Assembly (NCBI GenBank): GCA_958299035.1 | Contig: CATQJL010000001.1 | Coordinates: 34,324,780-34,388,779 of the forward strand | Length of the DNA: 64,000 nucleotides | Direction of reading: 5' to 3' | Source of the DNA: Cylicocyclus nassatus | Lineage: Eukaryota > Nematoda > Chromadorea > Rhabditida > Strongylidae | Part shown: positions 20,990 through 32,625 of the stretch, piece by piece | Layout of the letters: each line of letters starts with the position of its first letter | Numbering within the stretch: the stretch's first letter is position 1 | Translations under genes and position numbers: made by a program | Notes under the pieces: model-generated | What the model saw: only the letters and a program-made list of their open reading frames with translations | What the model was told of the DNA's origin: nothing | Database searches by the model: none

Positions 20990-21600
20990 TATAAGTATAA
21001 TCCGAAAGCAGCAGTGTATTCAGCTCGTCAAGGCGAATCTTTTGGTATACGAATTGTGTCCAATACCTTGTTTTCAATATCTTGAATTTGCCCGCGGACG
21101 CCTCTTCGCATGGGGGTAACGCAACGAACATCACACATAGAAGACTGCCGTGGGCACCTTTCGATAGTACTCTTTCACTAGATTATCGTGTGCTAAACAG
21201 CAGCCTAAGACTCTCTTTCAAAAGAGACAGAGAGCTGATAAACTCTGGAAAAATCAAGCTGTTCCAAGTTCCACTAACCGTAACTTCCTTCAGAATACAC
21301 ATCCTCGGAATTCGAAAACAGCATTGTGTTCATCTCGTCAAGTCGAATCTTGTTGTAAACAGCATGCCCTTGAAATTCCGTTTCCAATTTTTTTCAAAAT
21401 TTTCTGAGCGTATATTCACAAGGTCGCAACGCAGCGCACATCAAAGATAAAAGACTCCAATAAGCACTCTTGGATTGTGCTGCTCTCGCAGATTATCGAA
21501 CGCTAAATAGCAACCGGAGAATCTTTTTGAGAAAAGATAGAAGAGCTGGTGAATTCTGGAAAAATCGCGTTGTCTCAAATTTTGCCCACCGTGACCCTAA
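20990..21600. repeat. diverged ~300-bp tandem duplication
   Basis: Blocks in 20995-21290 recur in the same order in 21305-21600: GTATTCAGCTCGTCAAGGCG / GTGTTCATCTCGTCAAGTCG, GATTATCG-TGCTAAACAGCA / GATTATCG-CGCTAAATAGCA, and CTCTGGAAAAATC / TTCTGGAAAAATC. There is no supported gene. Confidence 0.6.
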
Positions 21601-23254
21601 AATGAGATGCTCTACTGCTAAGCAGATGTGATTTTCGTAATCGGCAGGTCAGATAACCTCTATGAGCAAGTTTTCATAGAAATTCGGGTGATTTATTTTT
21701 TTCTCGAGCTTCGCGCGCGAAGGGTTCAAGTGGACCTACGCCCTGAAGCTCGCCGATGGGTTTTGCTCAAAATGTCGATGATCTCGGATTGTAGGAAACT
21801 TCGATCAAAGAGGTTTTCGATCACGCTGTTTACGATAATCGTCTTTTGCGCGGAGTACAGAGCTTTCTAGCAAAGATATGGTGAGGGAACTTTAGCTAAG
21901 CCACGCAAGTTCGTAGATTCGCCTGCATTTTTCGGACACCTCTTAAAAAATCTGCTTGCTTGCCTTTGCAGGTTAAAGTCACTAGAAAGCGTGCTATTTA
22001 ACGGTGCATGCATCCGGCTTCAATAAAACAACCGAGCCAAGCAATGCCTGTTAAGTACTCTCGCATAGCAGCTGGCTAAAATTACTAACAAAGATATATG
22101 TTAACGTCAACACTTGACTACATCGATAACACGGCTAGAACGATTGTTAATAAAATCAAGAACGGGGTACCCTTGGTGAATTTTCGACAAGCTGCACAAA
22201 GTTAAGGCAGTAATGGATTCAGTTGCTTTTGTAGAGTTCCATTGTGTCACTCTTTTTGGAGAATCAGAGAAAAGATTAATTGGGCAAGATGCAATATTCT
22301 ACCAAAATCGTGCTTTCTTTCTTTTTCTTTCAGCTCTATTATTACACAAGGGATCTGCCTAAGTCGCATCCATTTGAAGTTTGAGGACAAAATCGAAGAA
22401 AATTTTCACATGAATTTGGATTTTTGCGAGAAAAAGTCCTATGGACCTTTAACTTGGTCATACAGTAGGTGCATAGTAGCACTCAAATATGCCCTTATTG
22501 AATTTTTTCCGCGCATCGAAAGCGAGAAAAAAAGATATTTCAATGACAAACTCCGGCCCGGCCCCTCCCACATATGTCATTGTATATTACAGGCCTTACT
22601 GAGTACAGCCTTAAAACTTTACCCCTGTGTGTGCTCTCATAAGCGGGATATACCAATCTTTACATCTGTGGCATTTCGGCATTTTCGAACCATCTTTGTT
22701 TCTCAACTTTGAGGCCCGGAAAAAAGGAATACCACTTTTCTACCATTAGAGACCAGTTCAAAAATCCGTGCAAATTTTTTGGAAGGGGATCCAATTTTTA
22801 GGGTCGCTGAAAAAAATCTGATTTTTGGCTCCAAACTTTACTCGGATTACGACATAGGTGGTCTTTTCGCAAAACTTGCGCCGCTCTATCGAATAGTATA
22901 TTAAGTCTGTTAGGAAAACAAAAACAGCTCAATTTAAATGAAATTGGAGTTTACTTTTGGGACAATCTAACAGCAATGGTTTCACACTTTCAAATGATCA
23001 CATGCTAGGAATTTATAGGAGTCAGCCATTGATTCACTAGAAACTTACCAAAAAGGCTTTTCATTGCAAAAAAGATTACGCCTCTCTATGGCGATTTCTG
23101 CTCCACCTGAACCTGGTGTATGTTGCGAAAGCATTGCCAGGAGGAGAACAGGGAGTCTGTTTCTAGATTAGTCAAGTCTCAGTCATGAATAACATCATGG
23201 TGCTCCTACAATTTTTAAAAATCAAATCATCTGACCATGAAAAGTATTATGTTG
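21601..23254. other. no recognisable gene
   Basis: The largest open frame (22242-22712, plus strand, 156 residues) includes CILQALLST, which is echoed by CILQALRSM in a repeat-derived frame at 24732-25067, so it is probably repeat sequence. No splice or domain evidence was found. Confidence 0.4.
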
Positions 23255-25390
23255 TTACGTAGTCTTGTTACACTTTAACTTCTTACGGCGATAAGTCATG
23301 CACCTCATACTCTTTACAGGGCCCCAGGGCACCACTTGACAGAGCAAAGCAAGCTCTACTAGATGGTATGCGAAAGTTCGCATTCGCTTCGATCCACCAT
23401 GAGTTTGCATCCAAAATCTGAGTACTGAAGGCTCAAAAAATCGCGGAAAATTCATATCTTGTTCAAAAAAAATTATAAGAATCTTCAACTTGCTCATAAA
23501 AATTGCGCACTATATCAGCGGCGGCGGCCCAGGAGTTCCCAAAGCCTCGCCGCCTTTCCTTGCAGGGGTACTTAGCATCCCCAAGGCGTCCTCGCACTTC
23601 TCAGACGGCTCCGCCCATTTGTCCCGCCCACTGGCTAATTTCATTGCGAGTTGTGCAGGTTTGGAGTACTTCTCAAGTGTTATGGATGAGTAATGAAGGA
23701 TGGAAAGTGACAGACTAGAGTTTATGAGATCTACCATTTGGGACATGTTGCCTTTACAATATACGAACGCGAAATTTACTACTGAGAGATCTTTTGACCA
23801 TGATGCATTAGTGTGGGCATCACAATGTCAGAAAAATCCGTTTTTCGACTTTCAGCCGAGATAAGTGTACATATACGCTTGGTTGAAAGTATGTCTATTG
23901 AGCAAGTTGCAGGTGTCCCAAATGTCTGACGGACTTTCGCCTTTTTTCGATTTTTCGGGCAGTTGGATTTTTCTAGTTTTTGGTTACAACTTCGTATAGC
24001 TCAAATTTGATGCAAATAAAATACAGGATCACAGAATCTCTATAAAACTGAAAAAATATGACACTTAATGTCTATCTACTATACTTATTACATCGATGCA
24101 ATAGTTTTCGCCTAAATCAGAGGGAATCCGATAATTCACTAAAATCCAAACCTAGATTCATGGCTTGTTCGGAAAGACGTGAGTTTTGCCCTTTAAGATA
24201 GTTACCCGAAATCAACTTTTTGTTGGCTATCCTCAAAGACAAAGAAACAGGCTTCTAAAGATTGCACTTCAAAGTTCGTAATTTTGAGTTTGGTATTGAA
24301 TAGTATCAAAGTGCCGAAAGCGTCTTCAAGAAATTTCTGGGATATTCATAGCAATCTTCCGTACGTGGCAAGCTTTAACCTATGGTAATGTGGAAATACA
24401 GAAACTGTGAAAATTATTCTTTTGTAGAGGAGATTACCTCCTTACCAAAAATACCACTCAGTGCTAACTTTGAGTACTGTAAGGCCTTCTCGGGTATGTC
24501 AAAGTGTTTCTACTTATAGAATGCAATAATAAGGAAATTTACCTTCCATGATTTTCCATGAATTTTTGCATTTGCATATCTATGCTATTCCCGCACTCCA
24601 CAGTCCCCGAAGGAGACCAATAAAGGAGTAGAGCGATAGGCGGGGCTTGACCTCTGCGCGAAGGTGCGAGGAGCCTTCTGGAGTGTGAATGCTGGTGCGA
24701 ATGGAGGTGCTAGGAACTCCTGCGTCCCCTCCTATATCAGACACTCATTTGTACAATTGCTGTATTTTTTTTTCACATCTAGAAATTGAGAAAACGAAAT
24801 TTTTCTTGCTTTTACAAAAATGAAGCTATGCTGTTCGTATTCATGTAGCTGTATACTACAAGCCCTTAGAAGTATAATCGTAAATATGCAGCTTTCTGGA
24901 ATCCCTAGTTTTCGAAAATTAGCTAATTTCGCATTGAACATCCGAGTGAAAAAAGCTAAAATCGGTCTTCTTCGAAAACTAGGGCTTCTGAAAAGTTGAA
25001 AATTTACGGCCATACTTCTAAGGGCTTGTAGTATACAGCTACATGAATAGGAACAGCATAGCTTCATTTTTGTAAAAGCAAGAAAATTTTCGTTTTCTCA
25101 ATTTCTAGATGTGAAAAAAATACAGCAACTGTACATATGAGTGTCTTATATAGTGTGCAATTTTTGTGAGCAAGTTGGAGATTTTTGGAATTTTTTTGAA
25201 CAAGGATATGAATTTTTCGCGATTTTTTGAGCCTTCAGTACTCAGATTTTGGATGCAAACCCATGGTGGATCGAAGCGAATGCGAACTTTTGCACATTGC
25301 CTTGTAGAGCTTGCTTTTCTCTATCGAATGGTACCCTGCAGTCCTATTGAAATTGTGAATTCACGACTTATCGTCGTAAGAAATTAAAGG
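23255..25390. repeat. composite foldback element, ~2.1 kb
   Basis: Outer arms 23255-23500 and 25150-25390 are inverted copies; both encode, on opposite strands, the same frame with FEPSVLRFWMQTHGGSKRMR. A second inverted block pairs CTATATCAGCGGCGGCGGCC and GGAGTTCC (23512-23540) with AGGAACTCC and CCTATATCAG (24710-24740). A third, nested hairpin (24745-24870 against 25010-25140, TTGCTGTATTTTTTTTTCAC / GTATACTACAAGCCCTTA) lies in the right half. The shared peptide frame has no known domain and may only reflect duplicated DNA. Confidence 0.6.
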
Positions 25391-25745
25391 CAGCGTCCAT
25401 GCAGATCTGGACCTATGGGGCTTTCACGTGGAAGGTACTTTTGGGGCCCTAACTAAGGCACTGCCCAAGCGGCAGCTCAGGTAGTGCTGTAATGGCTGAG
25501 TTCCCCTCGAAACTGGACCCCACGACCGTGTTTCGCATCGATTCATGGCGCAAAGCGTGGATCCTGGCGCGAAACTGCCATGAATCCATGCGAAACACGG
25601 TCGCGGGGGCCAGTTTTGAGGGGAATATCCCAGCCATTACAGCACTACCTGAGCTGCCGCTTGGGCATTGCCTTAGTTAGGGCCCCAAAAGTACTTTCCA
25701 CGTAAAAGCCCCATAGGTGCAGATCTGCCTGGACGCTGCCTTTAA
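25386..25745. mobile_element. 356-bp hairpin MITE, AAGGCAGCGTCC family
   Basis: An almost perfect palindrome: ends AAAGGCAGCGTCCA / TGGACGCTGCCTTT with TTAA-like flanks, then GGGGCTTTCACGTGGAA, AGTACTTTTGGGGCC and GCTGCCGCTTGGGCA-type words on both arms, meeting around 25565. The arms look well conserved, so it is young compared with the other foldbacks. It abuts the composite element on its left. Confidence 0.8.
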
Positions 25746-26214
25746 AGTGTAACAAGGTTTATGTAACAACCTAATGTATCATAACGTGTATTAGCACATT
25801 CCAGAATAGCATGTGTAGGCTCCACTCCCAGTGCTTGACACGAAGTGATCAGCCTAGCACTCAACACTTGGCGAAGCAGACACAGTTTTTGATTGGAAGT
25901 CATGGAAGCCATTCTATCGTTATCTGGGGATGCCTAAAGATGATGATAATTACTTGAAAAAGTCAATAATGATGCTTTCTGCTTTAGGTGATGTTAAGTT
26001 AAATAAAGCATGCTTCTGACTAATATTTGTAGTGGTAAAACAATCATTCTGCAACAGCATGAGAAGTAAGGGCGTGGAGAAGATAAAAATGGCTTATGTG
26101 GCCACTGCTAGAAAAAAAAATGATTTTGCTGCAAACCAAAGGAATCCAATTGCATTTTTCTTGCAATTCAAGGGGTGCTGAGAACGAAACTGGTACTGCG
26201 CTCTACTGCAACCC
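25746..26214. other. no recognisable feature
   Basis: No gene or repeat is supported. Confidence 0.35.
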
Positions 26215-26400
26215 GCTGAGATGCCGGATTTCAATAGGACTTAATTAGTTAGTATTCATATCTATGCTTGTCATCGTATACCGTTTTTCTATTACTCTAT
26301 GCAACTTCGTTCGAGAATTCGAAAGATCGCTGAAAAGATTGCCTGCAAGGGTAGAAGAGGCTTAGCTGAGGGCCAGTAATTCAAGGGAAATGCAAGCAAA
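26215..26400. repeat. diverged repeat, partner at 28205-28380
   Basis: Shared order of words with 28205-28380: TAGTATTCATAT / TAGCATTCATAT, GTTTTTCTAT / GTCTTTCTATC, TTCGAGAATTCG / CTCGAGAATTCG, GCAAGGGTAGAAGAGG / GCAAGGGAAGAAGAGG. On the minus strand both encode a peptide like EFSRDVAKIDRKT, broken by a stop in this copy. This may be a decayed gene family; the identity is unknown. Confidence 0.5.
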
Positions 26401-27088
26401 CGTGGGTACCCCAATATGTCATCTAAAACTGGATCGAAACGATAGCTAAGCCGTTGCTCTAACAAGGGCCATACAAGTCATATAATTCGCCAAAAATTGA
26501 TTTTGAGGTTCAACACGGTCATTTACTTTGACGTACTTGAGAACGGTGCCCATACCTTCGATACATAGAGCCACGTACTCTGGTAACCTTCACTTTGAGT
26601 GTCATGAGAGGACACAACCTTCACCTGGAGAGGAATACAGAAGTCATCCGGGGGGGGGGGGAAGCCCGGATATTATGGCATAACTAATGACTAACTATGT
26701 TAGGATGAATTTGAATGAGGCAAATATAGTAGTGACATCCAAAAAAAGCTCAAAAAACCGAAGGATTGCGTTTTTATGGCCTTTTTTTGCTGGAAAGAAG
26801 GTTTTTCTTCAAAAATTCAGTTAGAATTTAGGATGTAACTTACCAATTAACCTTTCTGTAGACTGCGATTGAGCGTTGGAGGTTCATGAAAGCCGCTGGA
26901 ATTCAATAAAAACGAGAAACTGCGCTGAAATCTTGCGCAGAGAGTCGCCACATAAATGCTGGTCTATCTCGTTATGGAGTGATTTTCAAGACCTGCGACG
27001 TTGTCAGTGCTCCTGGCCGTCTCATGAGGATCACAACGATATATAATATTATAGGGTTTTGTTATGACCCCGCGGAGATCAATGACCA
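26401..27088. other. no recognisable gene
   Basis: Includes a G tract at about 26650-26660. Nothing else is supported. Confidence 0.35.
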
Positions 27089-27198
27089 GAGCCAAATGCC
27101 CCGGCGGCTCTGGCCTGTCTCCGCTGCTCGTCTGCGTCTCCGCGCGCTGCGCGCTACCTCGCTACCCCAAACGCAGGGTGCGGGGCATTTGGCTCTGG
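27089..27198. repeat. GC-rich short hairpin
   Basis: CCAGAGCCAAATGCCCC and GGGGCATTTGGCTCTGG are exact inverted repeats around a ~75-bp GC-rich loop containing GCGCGCTGCGCGC. It looks like a small MITE; the target duplication is not clear. Confidence 0.65.
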
Positions 27199-28366
27199 TA
27201 CCCTTTTCTTCGCTGTTTCGAATCCAATTTTAGCAAGCTATATATCATTTTGAAGCTCTTGATCTCTATTTTCACGCTGACAACGTCGCAAGACACCTTT
27301 TTATGATTTAAACGAGAAATCCGGCAAAAACCTTGTTTTCGAAAATCTCTCGTTTTTCTCCTAGTTTGACTCTTTTCACGCAGTTTTTTTGTGTAGTCGA
27401 TAGGTCTTGTTTCTGTCTACAATGTAGACAACGTCGCCGAGCTTATTTCTTTGCTTATGCCGGTTTTTTTTTGTGAAAATTACAAAAAAAAATGCGTTTT
27501 TCTTTACCTTATTCTTTTTCAGTGGTTTCGCAACGAATTTTCTCCAGCTTGAACGATTCTTGCTCAGAATGATGAGCGGAAGAATCCAGACAACGCCGCA
27601 GGGTACAAGAGGGACGGCGCGGGGGAAAAATTTAAAGGACGCATCAAAAATCAAAACCCCGTGTTGCGAATTGCTGATCTTAAAGCGAAAACTTGCACTT
27701 TAAATAGAAGCCAAACGAAAGATTTCAAACCTTATTGCAGCATTTTTATCTCTTTTTCAGCAGTTTCTCTTGCTTTTTATATCTATTTTACGTCATTTGT
27801 TCTTTTCTGATCTTCTTCAACAACCTTCACTATTTATGACGTCAGATGTTCAAACAACCTTCACTTTTGGCGCCCTGTCTCTAGACTATCGAAGGTATGA
27901 CGGTGCCTGATGTCGAAGATAGTACGGTTTTTGGGTCTTACATTTGAATCATTGCCATAAAAGTCTTTTATATAAATGTTGCCGAAAAATTGATCAGGGT
28001 CGATTTTTTTCCATTTTTCTGTGCTTATTCATCAGGATACAAATATCCAATGATAGCATGATTCATTTTACTCTTGTTTTGCTCTGCAAATTTGATAACG
28101 GTTCAAAATTACACAAACGCCCCAAATTTTGCCGTTTACCGGACTTTTGCAAGAAATGAAAAAAACGTTAGTATAATGTAATAGCCGAAAAACGGTATAT
28201 GCAGAGGGTGCAACGGAGGATTTATTAGTTGGATTTAGTTGACTAGCATTCATATTTGTACTTATCAGTGTAAACGTCTTTCTATCAATTTTTGCAACAT
28301 CTCTCGAGAATTCGACGACCGTTTGATAAATGACTAACGCCATGCAAGGGAAGAAGAGGTTAAGTT
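27199..28366. other. no recognisable gene; contains diverged repeat 28205-28380
   Basis: AT-rich sequence with several short open frames. The only structured part is the partner (28205-28380) of the repeat at 26215-26400, with its minus-strand frame at 28068-28343 open. No gene can be supported. Confidence 0.35.
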
Positions 28367-29262
28367 AGAGGCACCGTTCACCAGATCCTCGACTTCCAGG
28401 TTTTTGTCGTTTCAGGACCTTCTCATGTCCCTGATTCCGAATATGAAGTCGAGAATCCGCGAAAACCCGACATTCCCCATTCCGTAGAACCCACATGCCG
28501 GCTCCACAGAAGGTGATTGGATGAGCGCGCACAAATGGGTGGGCATGGATAGGGAGGGGCGGGCATGGATGGGTCCTCGTGCATCGTCGCTGTTCCAAAG
28601 CGATTTTCGCGCTTCCGAAGCGGCATATTGCGCCGGGACTTGGGTACTGGCTTGATAGGAGGCCCTCCTGTTATATGCTGCCAAAAGCTCAACACCCTCA
28701 ATTTAGGGTGGACGGTGCCTTCAAAGGCAGCGTACACCCAAAATTTCACTTTCGATGTTTTTGTCATTCTGGGGCCTTTCCGTGCCGCTGATTACAGTTA
28801 TGTCATTGAAATCCTTCAAAAGTCCCAAAAAACCCCGATTTCCGGGGACCCTCTCTTCAGAGGCGGACGAGTTTCGAACTGCTCGTCCTCGTCGGCATGC
28901 CAGCAGCTGCGACAGCATGACAGCCTGCAGTTGCAACTGCAACTGCTGCATATGCTGTCGTGGTTCGTCGCCCGAAGGAGGCGCACAAAAAGTAACTGCA
29001 CTGTTGCAACTGCAGTTGCAGATGCAACAGCATTGCAACAGAAACTGCAAAGGCAACTGAAGCTTACGCTGTCGTGGATTCGTCCGGAGGAGGCGGAGTG
29101 AAAGAAAAAGGGCGGAGTGAAGGAAAATTAAGGGGGGTTCTCTCCGCTCAGAAGCAACATTGGGAGACCGGACCAACGCAGTTGGTCTTCTTCTGGGCCC
29201 AGTATATACACGAGAAAGATCTAGGAAATTCGATAGCTCAGATTTTGAGTGTACGCTGCCTT
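28367..29262. mobile_element. two abutting AAGGCAGCGT-family elements
   Basis: A first element runs from GAGGCACCGTTCACC (about 28370) to GGTGGACGGTGCCTTC (28718). The second starts immediately, AAAGGCAGCGTACACCC (28719), and ends TGAGTGTACGCTGCCTTTAA (29265). Between the ends of the second lies a CTG/CAG-rich, partly self-complementary region (about 28900-29060, with GCAGTTGCAACTGCAACTGC and CAGTTGCAGATGCAACAGC). All long open frames here, on both strands, come from this low-complexity hairpin and are not genes. Confidence 0.6.
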
Positions 29263-30306
29263 TAAGCGGCTAGTACTCAGAGGCAGTTTTAAGCAAATCT
29301 GTGCACCCCTGTCTCACATCTAAAAGTGGGTATAAAGCTTTAACTAAGCCATTGCCCTCGCAAGCAACTTCAACTCAATACTTCTGGCTAAACTCCAGTA
29401 AAAAAATTTTTATTTTTAGCTCAAGATGTACAACAGTCGATAAGTTTGACATCGCAGCAACCTCTGGAGCTAATCAAAATGGACTTTGATAGATGTTTTA
29501 GCTGTCAAGTCAATCAAAAATACCGGCCAGTTCAGCTAAACTTCCCAAGATTGGAACGTCTAAAAAAACAGTATCTACCGTAATTGAACTTAGGAGTGCG
29601 TGCACATTCACTTTCAGTTAAAACAAGCAGTGGAATGAGCTACAACATTTTGAGACCAACGAGTAAAAGATGACCGGAAATGTTCCAGAGTACCTTTTGT
29701 GCGCATATTTGACGCTGAAGCGTAGGCTTTACCACTAGTCAAAATCCAAAGGAAGTTAGCCTTACTATATTTAATAGTAACCCCGTAGCGTACCGCAAAT
29801 GTCAGTAGCCGATATTTCCCGAATTCATATTTGTATGTCTCTACCACACAGAAAAGGGAAAAGGGAAATTGCTGCATTTTCTTTAGCCACTCTGTTTTGC
29901 CTATTCACAGTTGTCAATTTCTTAATGACAACAAAAATCTTCTCTTCTTTTTTATGTCCGTCTGCGTATACCAAGCAAAGTAGTGAAAGTAAATCCTGTG
30001 CTTAGGTCAAATCTAGGTGTTTATTAACCAATAAATACAATTATTAATTGTACAGTACGGCTATACAAATGCTGAAAACTACTACCAGTATAATGATATT
30101 GCACAAAAGTGGTAGTTAGAGAACCCAAGAAAAACAGCAATGGAATTTAAAAACATTTAGAATGCTTAAACGAGCATAACTTTACATGGGACTATACAAT
30201 TCACATTACTGCAACACCAAGTATGTACAGTATACAAGACATACTCAAAACATGCCAAATCAATACAAAAAGCTTACATTGGACCGCTTGGGTTTGTTTT
30301 CAAGCT
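29263..30306. other. no recognisable gene; 3' flank of small-HSP pseudogene
   Basis: No exon is supported. A minus-strand AATAAA (plus TTTATT, about 30019-30024) could serve the small-HSP locus ending at 30307. Confidence 0.35.
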
Positions 30307-30859
30307 CTAAATTTTTGATTGAGCAGCCATAATTGGGATGTTTCTCCTGTTTGGTCTTTCCCGGTCTGCCTTTGGAGCTTCAATGCATAGGTGTCCTTTG
30401 TCACTGAGCTGCGTACGCATGGACTCCAAATCTACGGTTTCGGGTAGAGTCCATTTGCGGATGAATGACCTGTACAAATGAGTTGAGAAAAAGGAGTGAG
30501 AAATTGATGAGTTTCTCACCTGTGTATGAAGCTGTTTTCACACTTGTGCTCTTGCTTTCCTTCCACAGTAAGTTCTCTGCCGTCCAGGTGCACCTTCAAG
30601 TCTTCGGGACGTAATTGTGAGACATCGAGTGAAACAGCGAATTTTTTGTCATCGTCGATAACCTAAACAGGGCAATTCAACATCCAAACGCCAGTAACCT
30701 AGAAGAAAGGTGGATCTACCTTTTGCGTATCATTGCCAACATGCAGCGTGGAATGATCAGCATCTCTCCAGTATGGGAAGATGCTACGATCTATCTATGG
30801 ATGCAGTCGTCCATGAGACGATCCATCAGGCGAGGAACATGCCAAAGTGAGAGCGACAT
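30307..30859 (-). pseudogene. HSP-16-type small heat-shock protein, type B copy 1, frameshifted in exon 1
   Basis: Exons on the minus strand: 30859-30720, 30662-30520 (143 bp) and 30469-30307, with introns of 57 and 50 bp. Exon 1 starts MSLSLWHVPRLMDRLMDDC as in the paralogue at 39654, but it is 140 bp instead of 141. One base is missing near 30785 within the segment matching TGCTTCCACAAGATGAATCG, giving an immediate TAG and destroying the frame before the core domain. Exons 2 and 3 are open and encode a good alpha-crystallin domain (FAVSLDV, RPEDLKVHLDGRELTVEGKQ, then RKWTLPETVDLES, SDKGHLCIEAPK) and a C-terminal I-x-I motif (NIPI). The conserved tryptophan is present here, unlike in the sister copy. 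Heat-shock elements and a TATA box are intact, so it is probably still transcribed under heat. Confidence 0.88.
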
Positions 30860-30891
30860 AGCTTAGAATCACAAATTGTACAAGTCCTGCA

Positions 30892-30899
30892 CTTATATA
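30892..30899 (-). promoter_or_regulatory. TATA box of the 30.3-kb small-HSP locus
   Basis: Minus strand TATATAAG, 33 bp upstream of the ATG at 30859. It is placed as in the other cluster members. Confidence 0.7.
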
Positions 30900-30924
30900 G
30901 GGATCACTAAACCTTCCGCGATTA

Positions 30925-30942
30925 TTCGCGAATGTTCTAGAA
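30925..30942 (-). promoter_or_regulatory. heat-shock element, four perfect units
   Basis: TTCgcGAAtgTTCtaGAA: four alternating HSF-binding units at 5-bp pitch, just upstream of the TATA box. Confidence 0.9.
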
Positions 30943-30993
30943 GGGCGCTGTAACGCCCCTATCAGCTATGTAAGCAACGCCGCGCCCGCCCAC

Positions 30994-31006
30994 TTCGCGA
31001 ACGTTC
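30994..31006 (-). promoter_or_regulatory. heat-shock element, three units
   Basis: TTCgcGAAcgTTC, a perfect trimer about 55 bp upstream of the first element. Confidence 0.85.
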
Positions 31007-32213
31007 TCCGCTATTCAGGCGACGCCTGGAAGCATTGATGACTAATTGCGGCATTGTTCCACCCTTATCCTATAAGTGGGCTAAAAATTTTACGGCTGAA
31101 AGCTAACATTCCCATCAACTTTGCACCGAGTGGGTTACCTAAATAAGACATCGGCAACAACTTACTATACAGATTTGACATGCGAGAAGCTGTATGTATG
31201 AATAGACTAGCACTTTCGAGTCAATTCCCAGCTATTTCCAGAAAATCACTCATTCTTCTCACAGGGACATAATTAGCAACTCGCCTCCGCCTTTTATTGG
31301 GTTGATCGATAACTCTTGCGCCAAATACAAAAATTTGAGTAAAAAAATTCAAATTTGTTTCAGGAAAGAACTGCTTCACTACCTCCTAACAGATTAACCA
31401 GCAAAACACTTACATGGATCATTTACATGGATAAAATTGTTGCAGAAAGTGGTAAACATGGCAGAAGAGAGTTATATAATCTTTACTGGCTGCGCTAGAG
31501 AATGTCTTGAGGGGTCTCTTGCTAAAGGTAATCCTTCATCGTTTGTCAAGCAATATGCAGGGTTCCCATATCATGCTGGTCTTTTTCATTATGTAGGTTT
31601 TTATCTACATAGAAGTTGTATAAGTATGCTTGCATCAAGGAAAAATAGTCCGTTCAAACACATTTTCAAAAGGCTTCACTTGATATTAATCATAATATCA
31701 CTTGAAAGAAATGTCGTATTCTACTAAGCATGTCTGCCTTTTTACAAGAACAAAATCGAATAGCCAGTTAGAAAGTCTCAAAGATCACCTTTTATGGATT
31801 CCAATCAGCACAAAAAAAGAGTGAGCCGTTGAACCATAATCAAACGTGATTTATTTTACTATTTATTATTATATTATTATTTATTATTTTATTATTATTT
31901 ATTTTTATTTTCTCATGCATGTGAGCAATTTTAGCTCAAATGAGACCAGTTTGATTATTTTTTTTCAGCTTCTCCGTGATGTTCCTACATGTATTTTGTT
32001 TATAGCATATTCAAAAACGCAAGATTTCATTTTTACACTAATAATGATCGACAAATTCACGAAACATAGAACTTTATAATTTCTCCGAATATTTTGGTTC
32101 TAGAAATCACTCAGCAGAGATGCGACGTCTGAGATCATTTCTTGCTGTTCATTTCTAATTGCTGTTTCATCAGACAGTGATGAAGCGTCAGTTTCCTTGA
32201 GACAAATTTCGTC
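31007..32213. other. divergent intergenic region; AT-rich microsatellite
   Basis: Lies between the divergent small-HSP loci at 30307 and 32626. It holds a TTATTAT-rich low-complexity run at about 31852-31910. Open frames at 31437-31727 and 31846-32079 have no domain or splice support. Confidence 0.4.
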
Positions 32214-32216
32214 TAA

Positions 32217-32446
32217 AGGGTCGGGCATACTTCACGCGATTTCAATCGCGACGCGATTTGGCAAATCGCCAGAAGACTTCAGATCCAACACTAGCAAATT
32301 GCGTATGCATAGTGTGTATAACTTACGCGGATTGATAAAATGCCCTGTCTTCTGTGCATTTAAAATGTGCTTACAAAGAATTATGGACAGTTGGAATAAT
32401 GCCAAATCGAGTCGCGATTGAAACTGCATGAAGTATGCTCGGCCCT
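32217..32446. mobile_element. PIF/Harbinger-type MITE, copy 2, in a heat-shock promoter
   Basis: The ends AGGGTCGGGCATACTTCACG and AAGTATGCTCGGCCCT match copies 1 and 3. The flanks are TAA and TTA, so the target duplication is no longer exact. It ends 15 bp before the distal heat-shock element of the gene at 32626. Confidence 0.75.
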
Positions 32447-32461
32447 TTACGGCTGTATTAG

Positions 32462-32474
32462 AACATTCGTGAGG
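32462..32474 (+). promoter_or_regulatory. heat-shock element (distal)
   Basis: GAAcaTTCgtGAG, one mismatch in the third unit. Confidence 0.8.
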
Positions 32475-32517
32475 GGCGGGGCATTCCTATGTTTACTTCG
32501 AGCAGCCAACACGCCAC

Positions 32518-32547
32518 GAATATTCGCGAAGAGTCGGGAATTTTCGC
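32518..32547 (+). promoter_or_regulatory. heat-shock elements (proximal)
   Basis: GAAtaTTCgcGAA (32518-32530), a perfect trimer, then GAAttTTC (32538-32545). Confidence 0.9.
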
Positions 32548-32566
32548 AGACGGGGTGGCTGCTAGG

Positions 32567-32573
32567 TATAAAA
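32567..32573 (+). promoter_or_regulatory. TATA box of the gene at 32626
   Basis: TATAAAA, 53 bp before the ATG. Confidence 0.8.
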
Positions 32574-32625
32574 TGGGGGCCGCAGGTGAGCCAGCATCGG
32601 TCCAGTGACTTGTACCCTCATCGCA

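Noticed and set aside
28412..29176. Overlapping open frames of up to 178 residues on both strands
   Set aside because: They lie in hairpin MITEs and a CTG/CAG-rich palindrome; no codon or domain support.
31846..31920. Y/I-rich open frame
   Set aside because: Simple TTATTAT-rich sequence.
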